37,275 bases of DNA, from NCBI GenBank assembly GCA_009927815.1, contig RFMI01000068.1:1-37275 (forward strand), written 5' to 3'. The notes beneath the pieces were generated by a model. It worked only from the letters and a program-made list of their open reading frames with translations, was not told the DNA's origin and searched no databases. How positions within the stretch are numbered: the first letter of the stretch is position 1; every line of letters begins with the position of its first letter. Positions 28,434-37,275 of this stretch are shown in pieces. The stretch is from Betaproteobacteria bacterium. Lineage in GTDB: Bacteria; Pseudomonadota; Gammaproteobacteria; Burkholderiales; UBA3065. The position numbers and the translations under genes were made by a program.

Positions 28434-28996
28434 GGCGGCGGATTGTCCGCAGATGCGGTCGGCTCGGCAAGCCGCTGACGCCGCGCCACATCGCTGAATA
28501 GGGGCAGGCTACCCAGCACCAGCCCTCGCGCCCGGAAAGTCTCGAGCAGCTGCAGCAGCCCGCGCTGCAGACCCTGCTCGTTGCTGGAGATCATGGCATC
28601 TGAGACTGAGCGGGAGTCGTGCAGGCTGCAGGCGAGTTCGGCCACCTGGCGCCGTCCGCACACCCGCCGTCGGGCGAGACTGTCGACCAGTGCCACGCTG
28701 GCGTCGCATCCCGGCAGGGTGTCAACACCGCCAACTACGGTGCGGAACACGAGCAATCGAACCGGCAGTCCGTCGGGTTGCTTACGCCGGAACCGCGGAC
28801 CGATGCGCTGCACTGGCCATTCGAACTCGGCGATGACGTGTCGCGGGTTCAGCCACGGGCGCCCGCTCAGCAGACAGCCCCCGGTCTCCAGTGCCGCCGG
28901 CGGCCGGGGAGCCGGCCCCGCCTGCAAGTGCTCGCAGATCGTCCGGTAGCGGTCGAGGTCGGCCTGCCAAAGCGGCGGCGTTCGCGGTGCGGCCAT
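28430..28996 (-). CDS. Hypothetical protein, 188 aa, between LysR and trhO
   Basis: Starts directly after the lysR stop and overlaps the trhO start by 4 bp (ATGA); no family recognised. Confidence 0.65.
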   Translation of the reverse strand: MAAPRTPPLWQADLDRYRTICEHLQAGPAPRPPAALETGGCLLSGRPWLNPRHVIAEFEWPVQRIGPRFRRKQPDGLPVRLLVFRTVVGGVDTLPGCDASVALVDSLARRRVCGRRQVAELACSLHDSRSVSDAMISSNEQGLQRGLLQLLETFRARGLVLGSLPLFSDVARRQRLAEPTASADNPPP

Positions 28997-29938
28997 CTAC
29001 TCCAGCAGGCCGCCCAGCACATCACGCTGCCGCGGCAACGGCACCAGTCGGCTCGCCTCCTGCAGCACGAATGCGCGAAATTTTTCGGCAACAACGGGCA
29101 AGCGCTTACCCGTGCGGTGGGCGATGTGCCACTGCCGCACCACTGGGAACCCTTCGACCGGCAGCACCTCAAGCCGGCGAGTCTCCAGTTCCAGCGCGAT
29201 GGTGTGCAGGGCGATGATGCCGAGGCCCATGCCCGCCTGCACCGATTGCTTGATCGACTCGTTGGAACTCATCTCCATGCCGCTGGCGAAACTCATGCCG
29301 TGGCTGACAAAGATGTCTTCCATGGCGGCACGACTGCTCGATCCCGGCTCGCGAATCAGAAACACCTCCTGTTTCAGGCGCTCCAGCGGGATGCGCCCGC
29401 GTCCGGCCAAACCGTGGTGCGGCGGCGCGATCACCACCAGGTGGTTCTCCATGAACGGCTGCGCCTCCAAGTCCGCACCCGTGGGCAGGTCGCCGACGAT
29501 CGCAAGATCCCGTTCGTTGAAAGCTAGGGTATTGACCACCGACGCTCGGTTGTTGACTGTCAGGCTCACCGTCACGTCCGGATTGGCCTCGCGAAACGCG
29601 GCGACCAGTTGCGGCACGAAATAGTTGGCTGTACCAACCACCGCCAGCCGCAAGCGGCCACCCGTGTCGCCACGCAGTTGCAGCAGGGCCTCCTCAGTTT
29701 GTTCGATCTGGTCGGACACGCGCCGAGCCAGATCGTAGACCTGGCGCCCGGCTTCGGTCAGCGAGAAACGCTTGCCAAGTTGCTCAAGCAACGGCATGCC
29801 GACATTCTCTTCAAGCTGTTTGACTTGCATCGACACCGCGGGCTGGCTCAGATGCAACTCTTCGGCCGCGCGCGAAAAAGACGCGTGGCGGGCGACGGCT
29901 TCAAAGACTTTGAGTTGTCGGAGAGTGAGGTGGAGCAC
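28997..29938 (-). CDS. LysR-family transcriptional regulator (CbbR-like)
   Basis: LTLRQLKVFEAVARHASFSRAAEELHLSQPAVSMQVKQLEENVGMPLLEQLGKRFSLTEAGR... and MSSNESIKQSVQAGMGLGIIALH. Confidence 0.92.
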   Translation of the reverse strand: MLHLTLRQLKVFEAVARHASFSRAAEELHLSQPAVSMQVKQLEENVGMPLLEQLGKRFSLTEAGRQVYDLARRVSDQIEQTEEALLQLRGDTGGRLRLAVVGTANYFVPQLVAAFREANPDVTVSLTVNNRASVVNTLAFNERDLAIVGDLPTGADLEAQPFMENHLVVIAPPHHGLAGRGRIPLERLKQEVFLIREPGSSSRAAMEDIFVSHGMSFASGMEMSSNESIKQSVQAGMGLGIIALHTIALELETRRLEVLPVEGFPVVRQWHIAHRTGKRLPVVAEKFRAFVLQEASRLVPLPRQRDVLGGLLE

Positions 29939-30003
29939 GCAGCAAGCTTATGACAGAACCATCAGCGGTACAGTATAAGCAAAACTGATAGAAGCGAAAG
30001 ACT

Positions 30004-30600
30004 TTACCGCGCGTTGCGACGTTCGATCTCGACCACCACCGCCCGCAGCTGACCCTCGATCTGTCGGCGCGCCAAAAATCCGCCAAATACCGGCACCACG
30101 AACTCCGGCTCGATCTCAGCCTGGTAATCGATTCTGCAGCCCTCACCCGTCTCGGTCAGCAGCCAATGGCCCTGCATGCGCCGCAGATTGCCGCCGAATT
30201 GGCCGAAATCGATGCGCGCCGACGAGCCGCCCTGAGGCGGGCTCAGGGTCAGTCCGAGCGTAGTGTCGACGGTCACGCCGAGCAGGCCGAATCCGGCGCG
30301 ACTGAGCTGTCGAACGCGCAGGGACTCACCCGGCTCGCTCACCACCGCACTGGAACGCATGCCGGGTATGAAATCAGCCAGATGATCAAAGTCGGTGAGC
30401 ACGGCGTAACACTGGTCCAGCGGCGCCAGCGCCGACAGCGTCGCATTCACTTGCAAGGTCTGCACTTCGCGCTCGACGCTGACCCGGACAGTGCCAGCTT
30501 CAGCCAGCGCAAAGGGCCACGACACCAACAGCGCTAAAAGCCCCGACCGGCACCAGCCCAAGGCGCGGCGACAGACCACGCTGGCCGGCACCGCGACCAC
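30004..30600 (-). CDS. SRPBCC/START-like (polyketide cyclase/coenzyme Q-binding fold) exported protein
   Basis: 198 aa with N-terminal signal; LDQCYAVLTDFDHLADFIPGMRSSAVV...GHWLLTETGEGCRIDYQAEIEPEFVVPVFGGFLARRQIEGQL. Confidence 0.78.
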   Translation of the reverse strand: MVAVPASVVCRRALGWCRSGLLALLVSWPFALAEAGTVRVSVEREVQTLQVNATLSALAPLDQCYAVLTDFDHLADFIPGMRSSAVVSEPGESLRVRQLSRAGFGLLGVTVDTTLGLTLSPPQGGSSARIDFGQFGGNLRRMQGHWLLTETGEGCRIDYQAEIEPEFVVPVFGGFLARRQIEGQLRAVVVEIERRNAR

Positions 30601-30602
30601 GC

Positions 30603-31706
30603 TCAGGACACCGCCAGCATGCGGTCCAGCGCCAGACGTGCCAGCTTGGCCTCAGACTCTGGCACAACAATCTGGTTGACGATGTGGCCATCAGCCAGCT
30701 GCTCCAGACACCAGGCGAGGTGCTGCGGGTCAATGCGCGCCATCGTCGAGCACATGCAGACCATCGGTGACATGAACTGCACGGTCACCCCTTGGGGCTT
30801 CATCTCCTCGGCCAGGCGGTTGACCAGATTCAGCTCGGTGCCGACCAGCCAGTGCGACCCGGGTTCGGCAGCGTGGATGGCGTTGAGGATGAATTCGGTC
30901 GAGCCGACCAGGTCGGAGGCTGCGCACACTTCGAAACTGCACTCCGGGTGCGAGATGACAGTGCCACCGGGATGCTTAGCGCGAAACTGCTCGATGTGGC
31001 TGCCCTGGAACATCTGGTGCACCGAACAGTGCCCCTTCCACAGCAGCACGCGGGCCTTGCGGATCTGCTCAGGGCTCAGGCCACCCATCGGCTCGTCGAA
31101 ATCCCACACCGCACACGCCTCGGCCGGCACACCCATCTGGTGCGCAGTCCAACGGCCAAGGTGCTGGTCCGGGAAGAACAGCACTTTCTCGCGGCGACCG
31201 AAGGCCCACTGCAAGATGTTGGTGGCATTGCTACTGGTGCACACGATGCCGCCGTGTTCGCCGCAAAAGGCTTTCAGGTCAGCTGCAGAGTTGATGTAGG
31301 TGACGGGCGTGATGGTCTCGTCGGGGTCGAGCACTTCAGCCAGTTCGCGCCAAGCCCGCTCGACCGCGCGCAGATTGGCCATGTCGGCCATCGAGCAGCC
31401 GGCCGACAAGTCCGGCAGGATCGCTTTCTGATGCGGCTTGCTGAGGACATCGGCCACCTCGGCCATGAAATGCACGCCGCAGAACACGATGAACTCAGCC
31501 TCGGTCTGCGCCGCCAGCCGAGAGAGCTTGAGCGAGTCGCCAGTCAGCTCCGCATGTTTGTAGACCTCGGCGCGCTGGTAGTGATGACCGAGGATGACCG
31601 CGCGATCACCCAAGCGCTTGCGGGCGGCGACGATGCGCGCCTCGCACTCGGCATCGCTGCCGGCGCGGGCGGAGTCGAATCGGATGGGCGTGGCGACGGC
31701 TGTCAT
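30603..31706 (-). CDS. nadA: Quinolinate synthase
   Basis: 367 aa: ILGHHYQRAEVYKHAELTGDSLKLSRLA, VFCGVHFMAEVADVLS, LPDLSAGCSMADM, SHPECSFEV, EFILNAIHAAEPGSHWLVGTE. Confidence 0.96.
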   Translation of the reverse strand: MTAVATPIRFDSARAGSDAECEARIVAARKRLGDRAVILGHHYQRAEVYKHAELTGDSLKLSRLAAQTEAEFIVFCGVHFMAEVADVLSKPHQKAILPDLSAGCSMADMANLRAVERAWRELAEVLDPDETITPVTYINSAADLKAFCGEHGGIVCTSSNATNILQWAFGRREKVLFFPDQHLGRWTAHQMGVPAEACAVWDFDEPMGGLSPEQIRKARVLLWKGHCSVHQMFQGSHIEQFRAKHPGGTVISHPECSFEVCAASDLVGSTEFILNAIHAAEPGSHWLVGTELNLVNRLAEEMKPQGVTVQFMSPMVCMCSTMARIDPQHLAWCLEQLADGHIVNQIVVPESEAKLARLALDRMLAVS

Positions 31707-31720
31707 GGCGGCGGCTCAGA

Positions 31721-32203
31721 TCAAGACGGCAGGATCATCATTGCGGGGAGGCGAAGAATAGCCTCGCGATTGCTCGGGGAAAAGCATTTTTCGGCGGCCT
31801 CAGCATATGGGAGCCACAGATGCGCCAGATGTTCCCGCGCGGCAAGGATCGGAGCCATGCCAGCCGGCACGCTCAGGCTAAAGGTGTGCTCGGTGTTGTG
31901 CGTCACGCCGGGGCCGTAGCGGTGCCGCCAGTGCGCAAAGATCTCGTAGACGGTGTGGTGACGCCAGTCACGCAATGCCTCGGGCGCCGCCACAATGCCG
32001 GTCTCCTCGGCGACCTCGCGCAGCGCTGCCGCGCGCAGGTCCTCGTCGGGGGCGTCCAAGCTGCCCGTCACCGACTGCCAGAAGCCCGGCCGATCGGCGC
32101 GTTCAAGCAGCAACACGTTCAGCGCCTGATCGTGGATCACAACCAGCACCGAGACCGGGATCTTGTACTGCGGCTGTGTCGGCAATCGATCCCCCGATGT
32201 CAC
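31721..32203 (-). CDS. nudB: Dihydroneopterin triphosphate diphosphatase (Nudix)
   Basis: 160 aa: VSVLVVIHDQALNVLLLERADRPGFWQSVTGSLDAPDEDLRAAALREVAEETGI; next to aspS. Confidence 0.9.
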   Translation of the reverse strand: MTSGDRLPTQPQYKIPVSVLVVIHDQALNVLLLERADRPGFWQSVTGSLDAPDEDLRAAALREVAEETGIVAAPEALRDWRHHTVYEIFAHWRHRYGPGVTHNTEHTFSLSVPAGMAPILAAREHLAHLWLPYAEAAEKCFSPSNREAILRLPAMMILPS

Positions 32204-32303
32204 GGGTCCGACCTGCAGACCCCTTATCTTGCTCTATGCGCTCCGCTCACCAGGTTGCTGCGACCAGGGTCCTACCGGCCGGCCCCTGGAGGGTCGGTGC
32301 GAA

Positions 32304-34090
32304 TCAGCCGGCTGCGACGCCCGGATTCCTGAGTTTGATGTGCAATTCCCGCAGCTGCCGCTCGTCGACCGGGCTCGGTGCCTGCGTCAACAGGCACTGC
32401 GCGCGCTGCGTCTTGGGGAAGGCGATGACGTCGCGGATCGACTCTGTGCCGGCCAGCAGCATGACGATGCGATCCAGACCGAAGGCCAGACCGCCGTGCG
32501 GCGGCGCACCGTACTTGAGCGCGTCGAGCAGGAAGCCGAACTTGAGCTGCTGCTCATCGGGGCCGATCGCGAGCGCCTCGAACACGGTGGCCTGCACGTC
32601 GGCGCGGTGGATCCGCACCGAGCCGCCGCCGACCTCGTAACCGTTAACAGCGAGGTCATACGCCTTGGCCAGACACTTGCCGGGGTCGCTCTGCAGCAAC
32701 GCCGCGTGCTCGTCCTTGGGCGCGGTGAACGGATGATGGCAGGCGTTCCAGCGCTTCTCATCTTCGTCGTACTCGAACATCGGGAAGTCGACGATCCAGC
32801 AAGGCGCCCAGGCGCGGCCGTCCAGATGGCCCTTCTCGTGGCCGACCTTGCTGCGCAGCGCGCCGAGCGCATCGTTGACCACCTTGGCCGAGTCAGCACC
32901 GAAAAAGATCAGATCGCCATTCTGCGCGCCAGTGCGGCGCATGATCTCGCCCAGCGAGGCGGCGTCGAGATTCTTGACGATGGGCGACTGCAAGCCGGTC
33001 TCGTTGAGTTGCGTGACGTCGTTGACCTTGATGTACGCGAGACCCTTGGCGCCATAGATCTTGACGAACTCGGTGTAGCCATCGATCTCGCCGCGCGAGA
33101 ACGCCGCGCCGCCAGGCACGCGGATCGCCGCGACACGGCCCTTGGGGTCGTTCGCCGGGCCGCTGAAGACCTTGAAGGCGACGTCCTTAACCGCATCCGT
33201 GATCTCGGTGAGCTCGAGCGTCACGCGCAGGTCCGGCTTGTCCGAGCCGAAGCGCGACATCGCCTCGGCGTAGCTCATCTTCGGGAAGGGATTGGGCAGA
33301 TCGATGCCGGCCGCGTCCTTGAACACGTAGCGGAACAGGTCTTCCATGATCTGAACAATTTCATGTTCATTGAGGAAGCTGGTCTCGATATCAACCTGGG
33401 TGAATTCGGGCTGGCGATCGGCGCGCAGGTCCTCGTCGCGGAAGCATTTGGTGAGCTGGTAGTAGCGGTCGTAGCCGGCGACCATGAGCATCTGTTTGAA
33501 GAGCTGCGGCGACTGCGGCAGCGCAAAGAACTGGCCATCATGGACCCGGCTGGGCACCAGATAATCCCGGGCGCCCTCAGGCGTCGATTTGGTCAGCATC
33601 GGCGTCTCGACGTCGATGAAGCCGGCGTCGTCGAGGAAGCGGCGGAAGGCCCGCGCGGTCTTGTAGCGCAGCTGCATGATGCGCTGCATGTAGGGGCGGC
33701 GCAGGTCGATGACGCGGTGGGTGAGTCGCACCGTCTCGCTCAAATTGTCGTCATCGATCTGGAACGGCGGCGTGGCGGAGGGGTTGAGCACTTCCAGCTC
33801 GTGCGCCAGCACTTCGATCTCGCCGGAGACGAGGTTGGCGTTCTCGGTGCCGGCCGGACGGCGGCGCACCTTGCCGGTGATGCGCAGGCAGAACTCGTTG
33901 CGCACGCTCTCGGCGGTGGCAAAGGTCTCGGCGCGGTCGGGATCGCAGACCACCTGCACCAGCCTTCCCTGTCGCGCAGGTCGATGAAGATAACCCCGCC
34001 GTGATCGCGGCGGCGGTGGGCCCAGCCGAACAGGGTCACGGTCTGGTCAAGATGGGCGGCGTCGATCCGCCCGCAATAATCGGTGCGCAT
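32304..34090 (-). CDS. aspS: Aspartyl-tRNA synthetase; split by a one-base frameshift
   Basis: N-term ORF 33740..34090 ([43 protein letters not shown]) and ORF 32304..33959 ([13 protein letters not shown]...[23 protein letters not shown]...[30 protein letters not shown]). 1787 nt; +1 gives 596 codons. Confidence 0.95.
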
Positions 34091-34101
34091 GGAAAAGGTC
34101 T

Positions 34102-34710
34102 TTACAGCGGGTTGGCGGGTTTTTCAGCAGGCGTGACGACGCCCATCGAAATGACGTAGGTGAGCGCCTCATCGACACTCATCTCGAGTTCAATAGTGTC
34201 TTTTTTCGGCAACATCAAAAAGAAGCCCGAGGTGGGGTTGGGCGTGGTCGGCACGTAGACGCTGACGTGCTCCTCCGCCAGATGTTTCGCAACGGCAGGC
34301 CCTGGCGCGCCAGTCAGAAAAGCGATGGTCCAGCAGTCCTGGTGCGGGTAACGGACCAGCAGCGGCTTGCGAAACGCCTGTCCACCCGGCGCCAGCAGCG
34401 TGTCCGACACCTGCTTGACGCTGGAGTAGATGTTTTTGACCACCGGGATGCGCGCCAGCACGCTTTCTGCCCAACGCACCAGTTTTTGCCCGAGCAGGTT
34501 GGCCGCCAGAGCCCCCGTCGACAGCACCACCACCACCGTCAGAATCACGCCGAGACCGGGAATGTGGACGCCGAACAGGTTGACCGGCTGCCATTCCGGC
34601 GGCAACAGCGTCAACGTGCGGTCCATGGTGGTGATCAGAGCGTTCAGCACCCAGGCGGTGATGCCCACCGGCACCCAGACCAAGAGACCCGCCAAAAGGT
34701 AACGTTTCAT
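34102..34710 (-). CDS. DUF502 membrane protein
   Basis: [26 protein letters not shown]...[51 protein letters not shown]; coupled to fmdB (TGATG). Confidence 0.9.
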   Translation of the reverse strand: MKRYLLAGLLVWVPVGITAWVLNALITTMDRTLTLLPPEWQPVNLFGVHIPGLGVILTVVVVLSTGALAANLLGQKLVRWAESVLARIPVVKNIYSSVKQVSDTLLAPGGQAFRKPLLVRYPHQDCWTIAFLTGAPGPAVAKHLAEEHVSVYVPTTPNPTSGFFLMLPKKDTIELEMSVDEALTYVISMGVVTPAEKPANPL

Positions 34711-35009
34711 CAGGCTGCGCTCGATTCGCTGGAGGACGTGGCGCAAGCGGGTGCGCCACACGATGCAGTGCCGCCCGCGCAAGCCGGGGCGTCGGCTGCG
34801 GGAGTTTCGGGCTTAGCCGCTGCCGGGCTGCTTTTGAAGTCAGTGGCGTACCAGCCGCTGCCTTTGAGCTGGAAGCCAGCAGCGGTTAGCACTTTGCTCA
34901 GCGCAACCTCGCCGCACGCCGGACAGTCCGTGAGCGGAGCGTCGCTAATCTTTTGCAGGGCGTCGTGACGCTGACCACATGCGGTGCATTGGTATTCGTA
35001 GATGGGCAT
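34710..35009 (-). CDS. FmdB-family zinc ribbon protein
   Basis: MPIYEYQCTACGQRHDALQKISDAPLTDCPACGEVALSKVLTAAGFQLKGSGWYATDFK. Confidence 0.93.
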   Translation of the reverse strand: MPIYEYQCTACGQRHDALQKISDAPLTDCPACGEVALSKVLTAAGFQLKGSGWYATDFKSSPAAAKPETPAADAPACAGGTASCGAPACATSSSESSAA

Positions 35010-35052
35010 GAAACCTCCGAACAGAACCGCGAAGTATAACGGCGCGCCTGTC

Positions 35053-35481
35053 TCAGGCGTCTTGCTCGTCGCCAAGTTCCATCCGCAAACCCTCGATCAG
35101 GGCCGCGCGGTCGAACGCGACCGGCGCCGGGTCACGGCGCGGAGCAGCCCAGACTGGATCCGGATAGTGGCGGTCGTCGAGGAAGCGCGGGATGACGTGC
35201 CAATGCACATGCGGCACCACATTGCCCAAGCTGGCCAGATTGACTTTGTGCGGCATCAAGCACCGCCGGACCGCCCGTTCGACCGCCAGCACCGTCGTCA
35301 TAAGGCGCAGGGCGTCGTCAGCGGACAGGTCGCTCATCTCACGCACGTGTGCGTCCCAAATCACCCGGCAGAAGCCCGGGTAATCAGGCTCGTCGGCCAA
35401 AATTACACGGTGATCGGGGCCCTGCCACACCAATTCGCCCGCCACCGACTCGCACAGCGGGCAGCCCGCCTCGCGGCTCAC
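35053..35481 (-). CDS. HIT-family hydrolase
   Basis: 142 aa: CPLCE..., HIT motif HVHWHVIPRF. Confidence 0.92.
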   Translation of the reverse strand: MSREAGCPLCESVAGELVWQGPDHRVILADEPDYPGFCRVIWDAHVREMSDLSADDALRLMTTVLAVERAVRRCLMPHKVNLASLGNVVPHVHWHVIPRFLDDRHYPDPVWAAPRRDPAPVAFDRAALIEGLRMELGDEQDA

Positions 35482-36776
35482 AAGGACCCGACGGAGCGCA
35501 CGGCCGGTGTTGCGCTGACCACCTTGGCCGGCCGCGCCAGCGCCGGATTTTCGGACAGATAGCGCTTGAGCCCTGCCAGGATCGCGCGCGCGACTTGCTC
35601 CTGATGGGCCGGGTCGGCGAGCTTGCGCTCTTCCACAGGATTTGTAATGAACGCGGTCTCGACCAGAATCGACGGAATATCCGGTGACTTCAGCACAGCA
35701 AAGCCGGCCTGTTCAACGGCTGGCTTGTGCAGCCGGTTGAGTTGCGACAGTTCACCCAGAACATGGCCCGCCAGCTTCACGCTGTCGTTGATGGTGGCCG
35801 TCTGCGAGAGGTCAAGCAGCGTGCGCGCCAAGTGCGCGTCGCGGTTGTCAATCCGCACTCCGCCGACCAAGTCAGCGTCGTTTTCACGCTTGGCCAGCCA
35901 GCGCGCCGCCGCGGACGAAGCACCGTTCTCCGACAGCACAAACACGGAGGAGCCCGCCGCATCCGGCTTGATGAACGCGTCGGCATGAATCGACACGAAC
36001 AGATCGGCGCGCGCACGGCGGGCCTTGGCAGTGCGTTCCTGAAGCGGAATGAAGTAATCATCGTCGCGCACCAGATAGGCACGGACTCCCGGCTCCGACT
36101 CGATCAAAGCCTTCAAGCGGCGGGCGATGGCAAGGGTCACATCCTTTTCGATCAGCCCGCTTGGACCGCGTGCGCCGGGGTCTTCCCCGCCATGACCCGC
36201 GTCGATGGCGATAGTCACGAGGCGATCGAAGCCGCCGTCGTTCCGAGCCGGGTTGCGGGCAGGCGACCGCGGCGGCGGCGTTGCTGGCGTCTCCATCAGC
36301 GCTTGCGAATCTCCCGCAGGGGCGGCTTCGGCGGCAGATTCTGGCATCAGGTCGAGCACCATGCGGTGACCGTACTCACCCGCCGGCGGCACCACAAAGA
36401 GCTTGCTCGCGACGGGCTGCCGCAAATCAAGCACGACCCGCGCAACATCGGGCTTGAACTGGGCCACACGCACCCGGCTGATCAGCGGGTTGTCCGCACC
36501 GACGCGGGCTGCCAGTTGGTCCAAAGCGCCACCAGTGGCGAAACCCTGCAGATCGATGACCAGGCGCATCGGGTCTTTGAGCGTCATCGATTGGAAGGTC
36601 ACCGGGATGTCGGTCTCGAGGGTGAGACGCGTGCTTTCGGCCGCTGGCCAGAAACGCACTGCCTTGACTTGCCCGAGCGCCAACGCCAGTGGAGAGACCA
36701 GCAACAAGGCGCAAGCCAACAGCGCGCTCAACCAGCGCGAGCTTGAAACTCCAAGTTTTGTTCGACTGTCCGCCAT
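35478..36776 (-). CDS. amiC: N-acetylmuramoyl-L-alanine amidase with AMIN domain (AmiB/AmiC type)
   Basis: From ATG 36776: signal peptide, AMIN region (VKAVRFWPAAESTRLTLETDIPVTFQSM), VTIAIDAGHGGEDPGARGPSGLIEKDVTLAIARRLK, VSIHADAF, LVETAFITNPVEE. Confidence 0.93.
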   Translation of the reverse strand: MADSRTKLGVSSSRWLSALLACALLLVSPLALALGQVKAVRFWPAAESTRLTLETDIPVTFQSMTLKDPMRLVIDLQGFATGGALDQLAARVGADNPLISRVRVAQFKPDVARVVLDLRQPVASKLFVVPPAGEYGHRMVLDLMPESAAEAAPAGDSQALMETPATPPPRSPARNPARNDGGFDRLVTIAIDAGHGGEDPGARGPSGLIEKDVTLAIARRLKALIESEPGVRAYLVRDDDYFIPLQERTAKARRARADLFVSIHADAFIKPDAAGSSVFVLSENGASSAAARWLAKRENDADLVGGVRIDNRDAHLARTLLDLSQTATINDSVKLAGHVLGELSQLNRLHKPAVEQAGFAVLKSPDIPSILVETAFITNPVEERKLADPAHQEQVARAILAGLKRYLSENPALARPAKVVSATPAVRSVGSL

Positions 36777-37275
36777 GCTGACTCCCCTTCTGCCGTGCAG
36801 GTCTCGACGCTGGCCTCCCGCCCCTCCCCAACCGTCACCAGCCTGAGCCGCCAATCCGGGCGGGTGCAGGCGCCCGCGGCACGCTCCGGCCACTCGATCA
36901 ACCGCAGCGCTGGCGAGGGAAGGTCATCGAAACCCGCGTCAACCCATTCCTCAGGGCTAATCATACGATACAAATCAAAATGATAGACACACAAACTCGG
37001 CGCTGACTCAAGTTTTTTTTCTGGCTCAAGTTGTGTCGACGAACTGCCGTTATTGCGGTTGATATGGGTTGACCCCAAGCCGGGGGTTAACAAGGTGTAG
37101 GGCTCCAGCAGCGTGTATGTCGGGCTTTTGACCGAACCCTGCCAGCCCAGCGCCCGCAAGAAGCCCCTGGCGAACGTGGTTTTTCCGGCACCGAGTTCAC
37201 CCTCGAGCCAGATGCAGAAGTTTTGAGGCAGCGCAGATGCACACGCGGCGGCCAAGCGTTCGGTCGCAGCGGTAT
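36728..37275 (-). CDS. tsaE: tRNA t6A biosynthesis ATPase TsaE (YjeE), 5' end truncated by window edge, with internal insertion
   Basis: [39 protein letters not shown]...[23 protein letters not shown]...LIEWPERA; the frame stays open to the window end ([13 protein letters not shown]...). Confidence 0.93.
   Translation of the reverse strand, partial: [181 protein letters not shown]

Noticed and set aside
32163-34004. 613-aa plus-strand ORF (and other long ORFs antisense to genes, e.g. 857..1630, 2417..3385, 6514..7443, 12555..13694)
   Set aside because: Antisense shadows of clearly recognisable minus-strand genes (aspS, selO, czcA, czcC, nodT). His/Gln/Arg/Ala-rich shadow composition typical of high-GC genomes; no protein family motifs.
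1-37275. Mobile elements, phage genes, toxin-antitoxin or classical defence genes
   Set aside because: None recognised on either strand; the window looks like ordinary chromosomal core with efflux and signalling accessory genes.

Overview
A 37.3-kb, GC-rich chromosomal window, almost entirely coding. The gene set and the synteny fmdB-DUF502-aspS-nudB suggest a betaproteobacterium (inference). Most genes are on the minus strand. Content from left to right: selO (runs off the left edge); a PII-like gene and an HME-RND czcCBA-type metal efflux operon; a CorA-type transporter with an MgtE_N-like N-terminus; a plus-strand siaB-siaC-siaA-like partner-switching cassette ending in a strong intrinsic terminator; cfa; a macA-macB-nodT efflux operon; two GGDEF proteins, one overlapping a PhnD-like periplasmic binding protein; cytochrome c5; a Rep/UvrD helicase; apaH; olsBA; a glycine-zipper lipoprotein; a PfkB kinase; a trhO-type rhodanese; an unknown ORF; a CbbR-like LysR; an SRPBCC protein; nadA; nudB; aspS; DUF502; fmdB; HIT; an AMIN/amidase gene; and tsaE (5' end off the right edge). 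I found no mobile element, CRISPR array, rRNA or tRNA. The observations I rate highest are: (i) a structured 3'-UTR/sRNA candidate after siaA with an anti-Shine-Dalgarno loop and a terminator; (ii) a stem that would sequester the cfa Shine-Dalgarno; (iii) a 7.7-copy hexanucleotide repeat directly upstream of the PhnD-like/GGDEF pair; (iv) a ~30-codon AT-richer in-frame insertion in tsaE; (v) four otherwise intact genes (czcA, rep, pfkB, aspS), each broken by exactly one missing base, most likely sequence error. All structures and families were assigned by eye; no search or folding was run.
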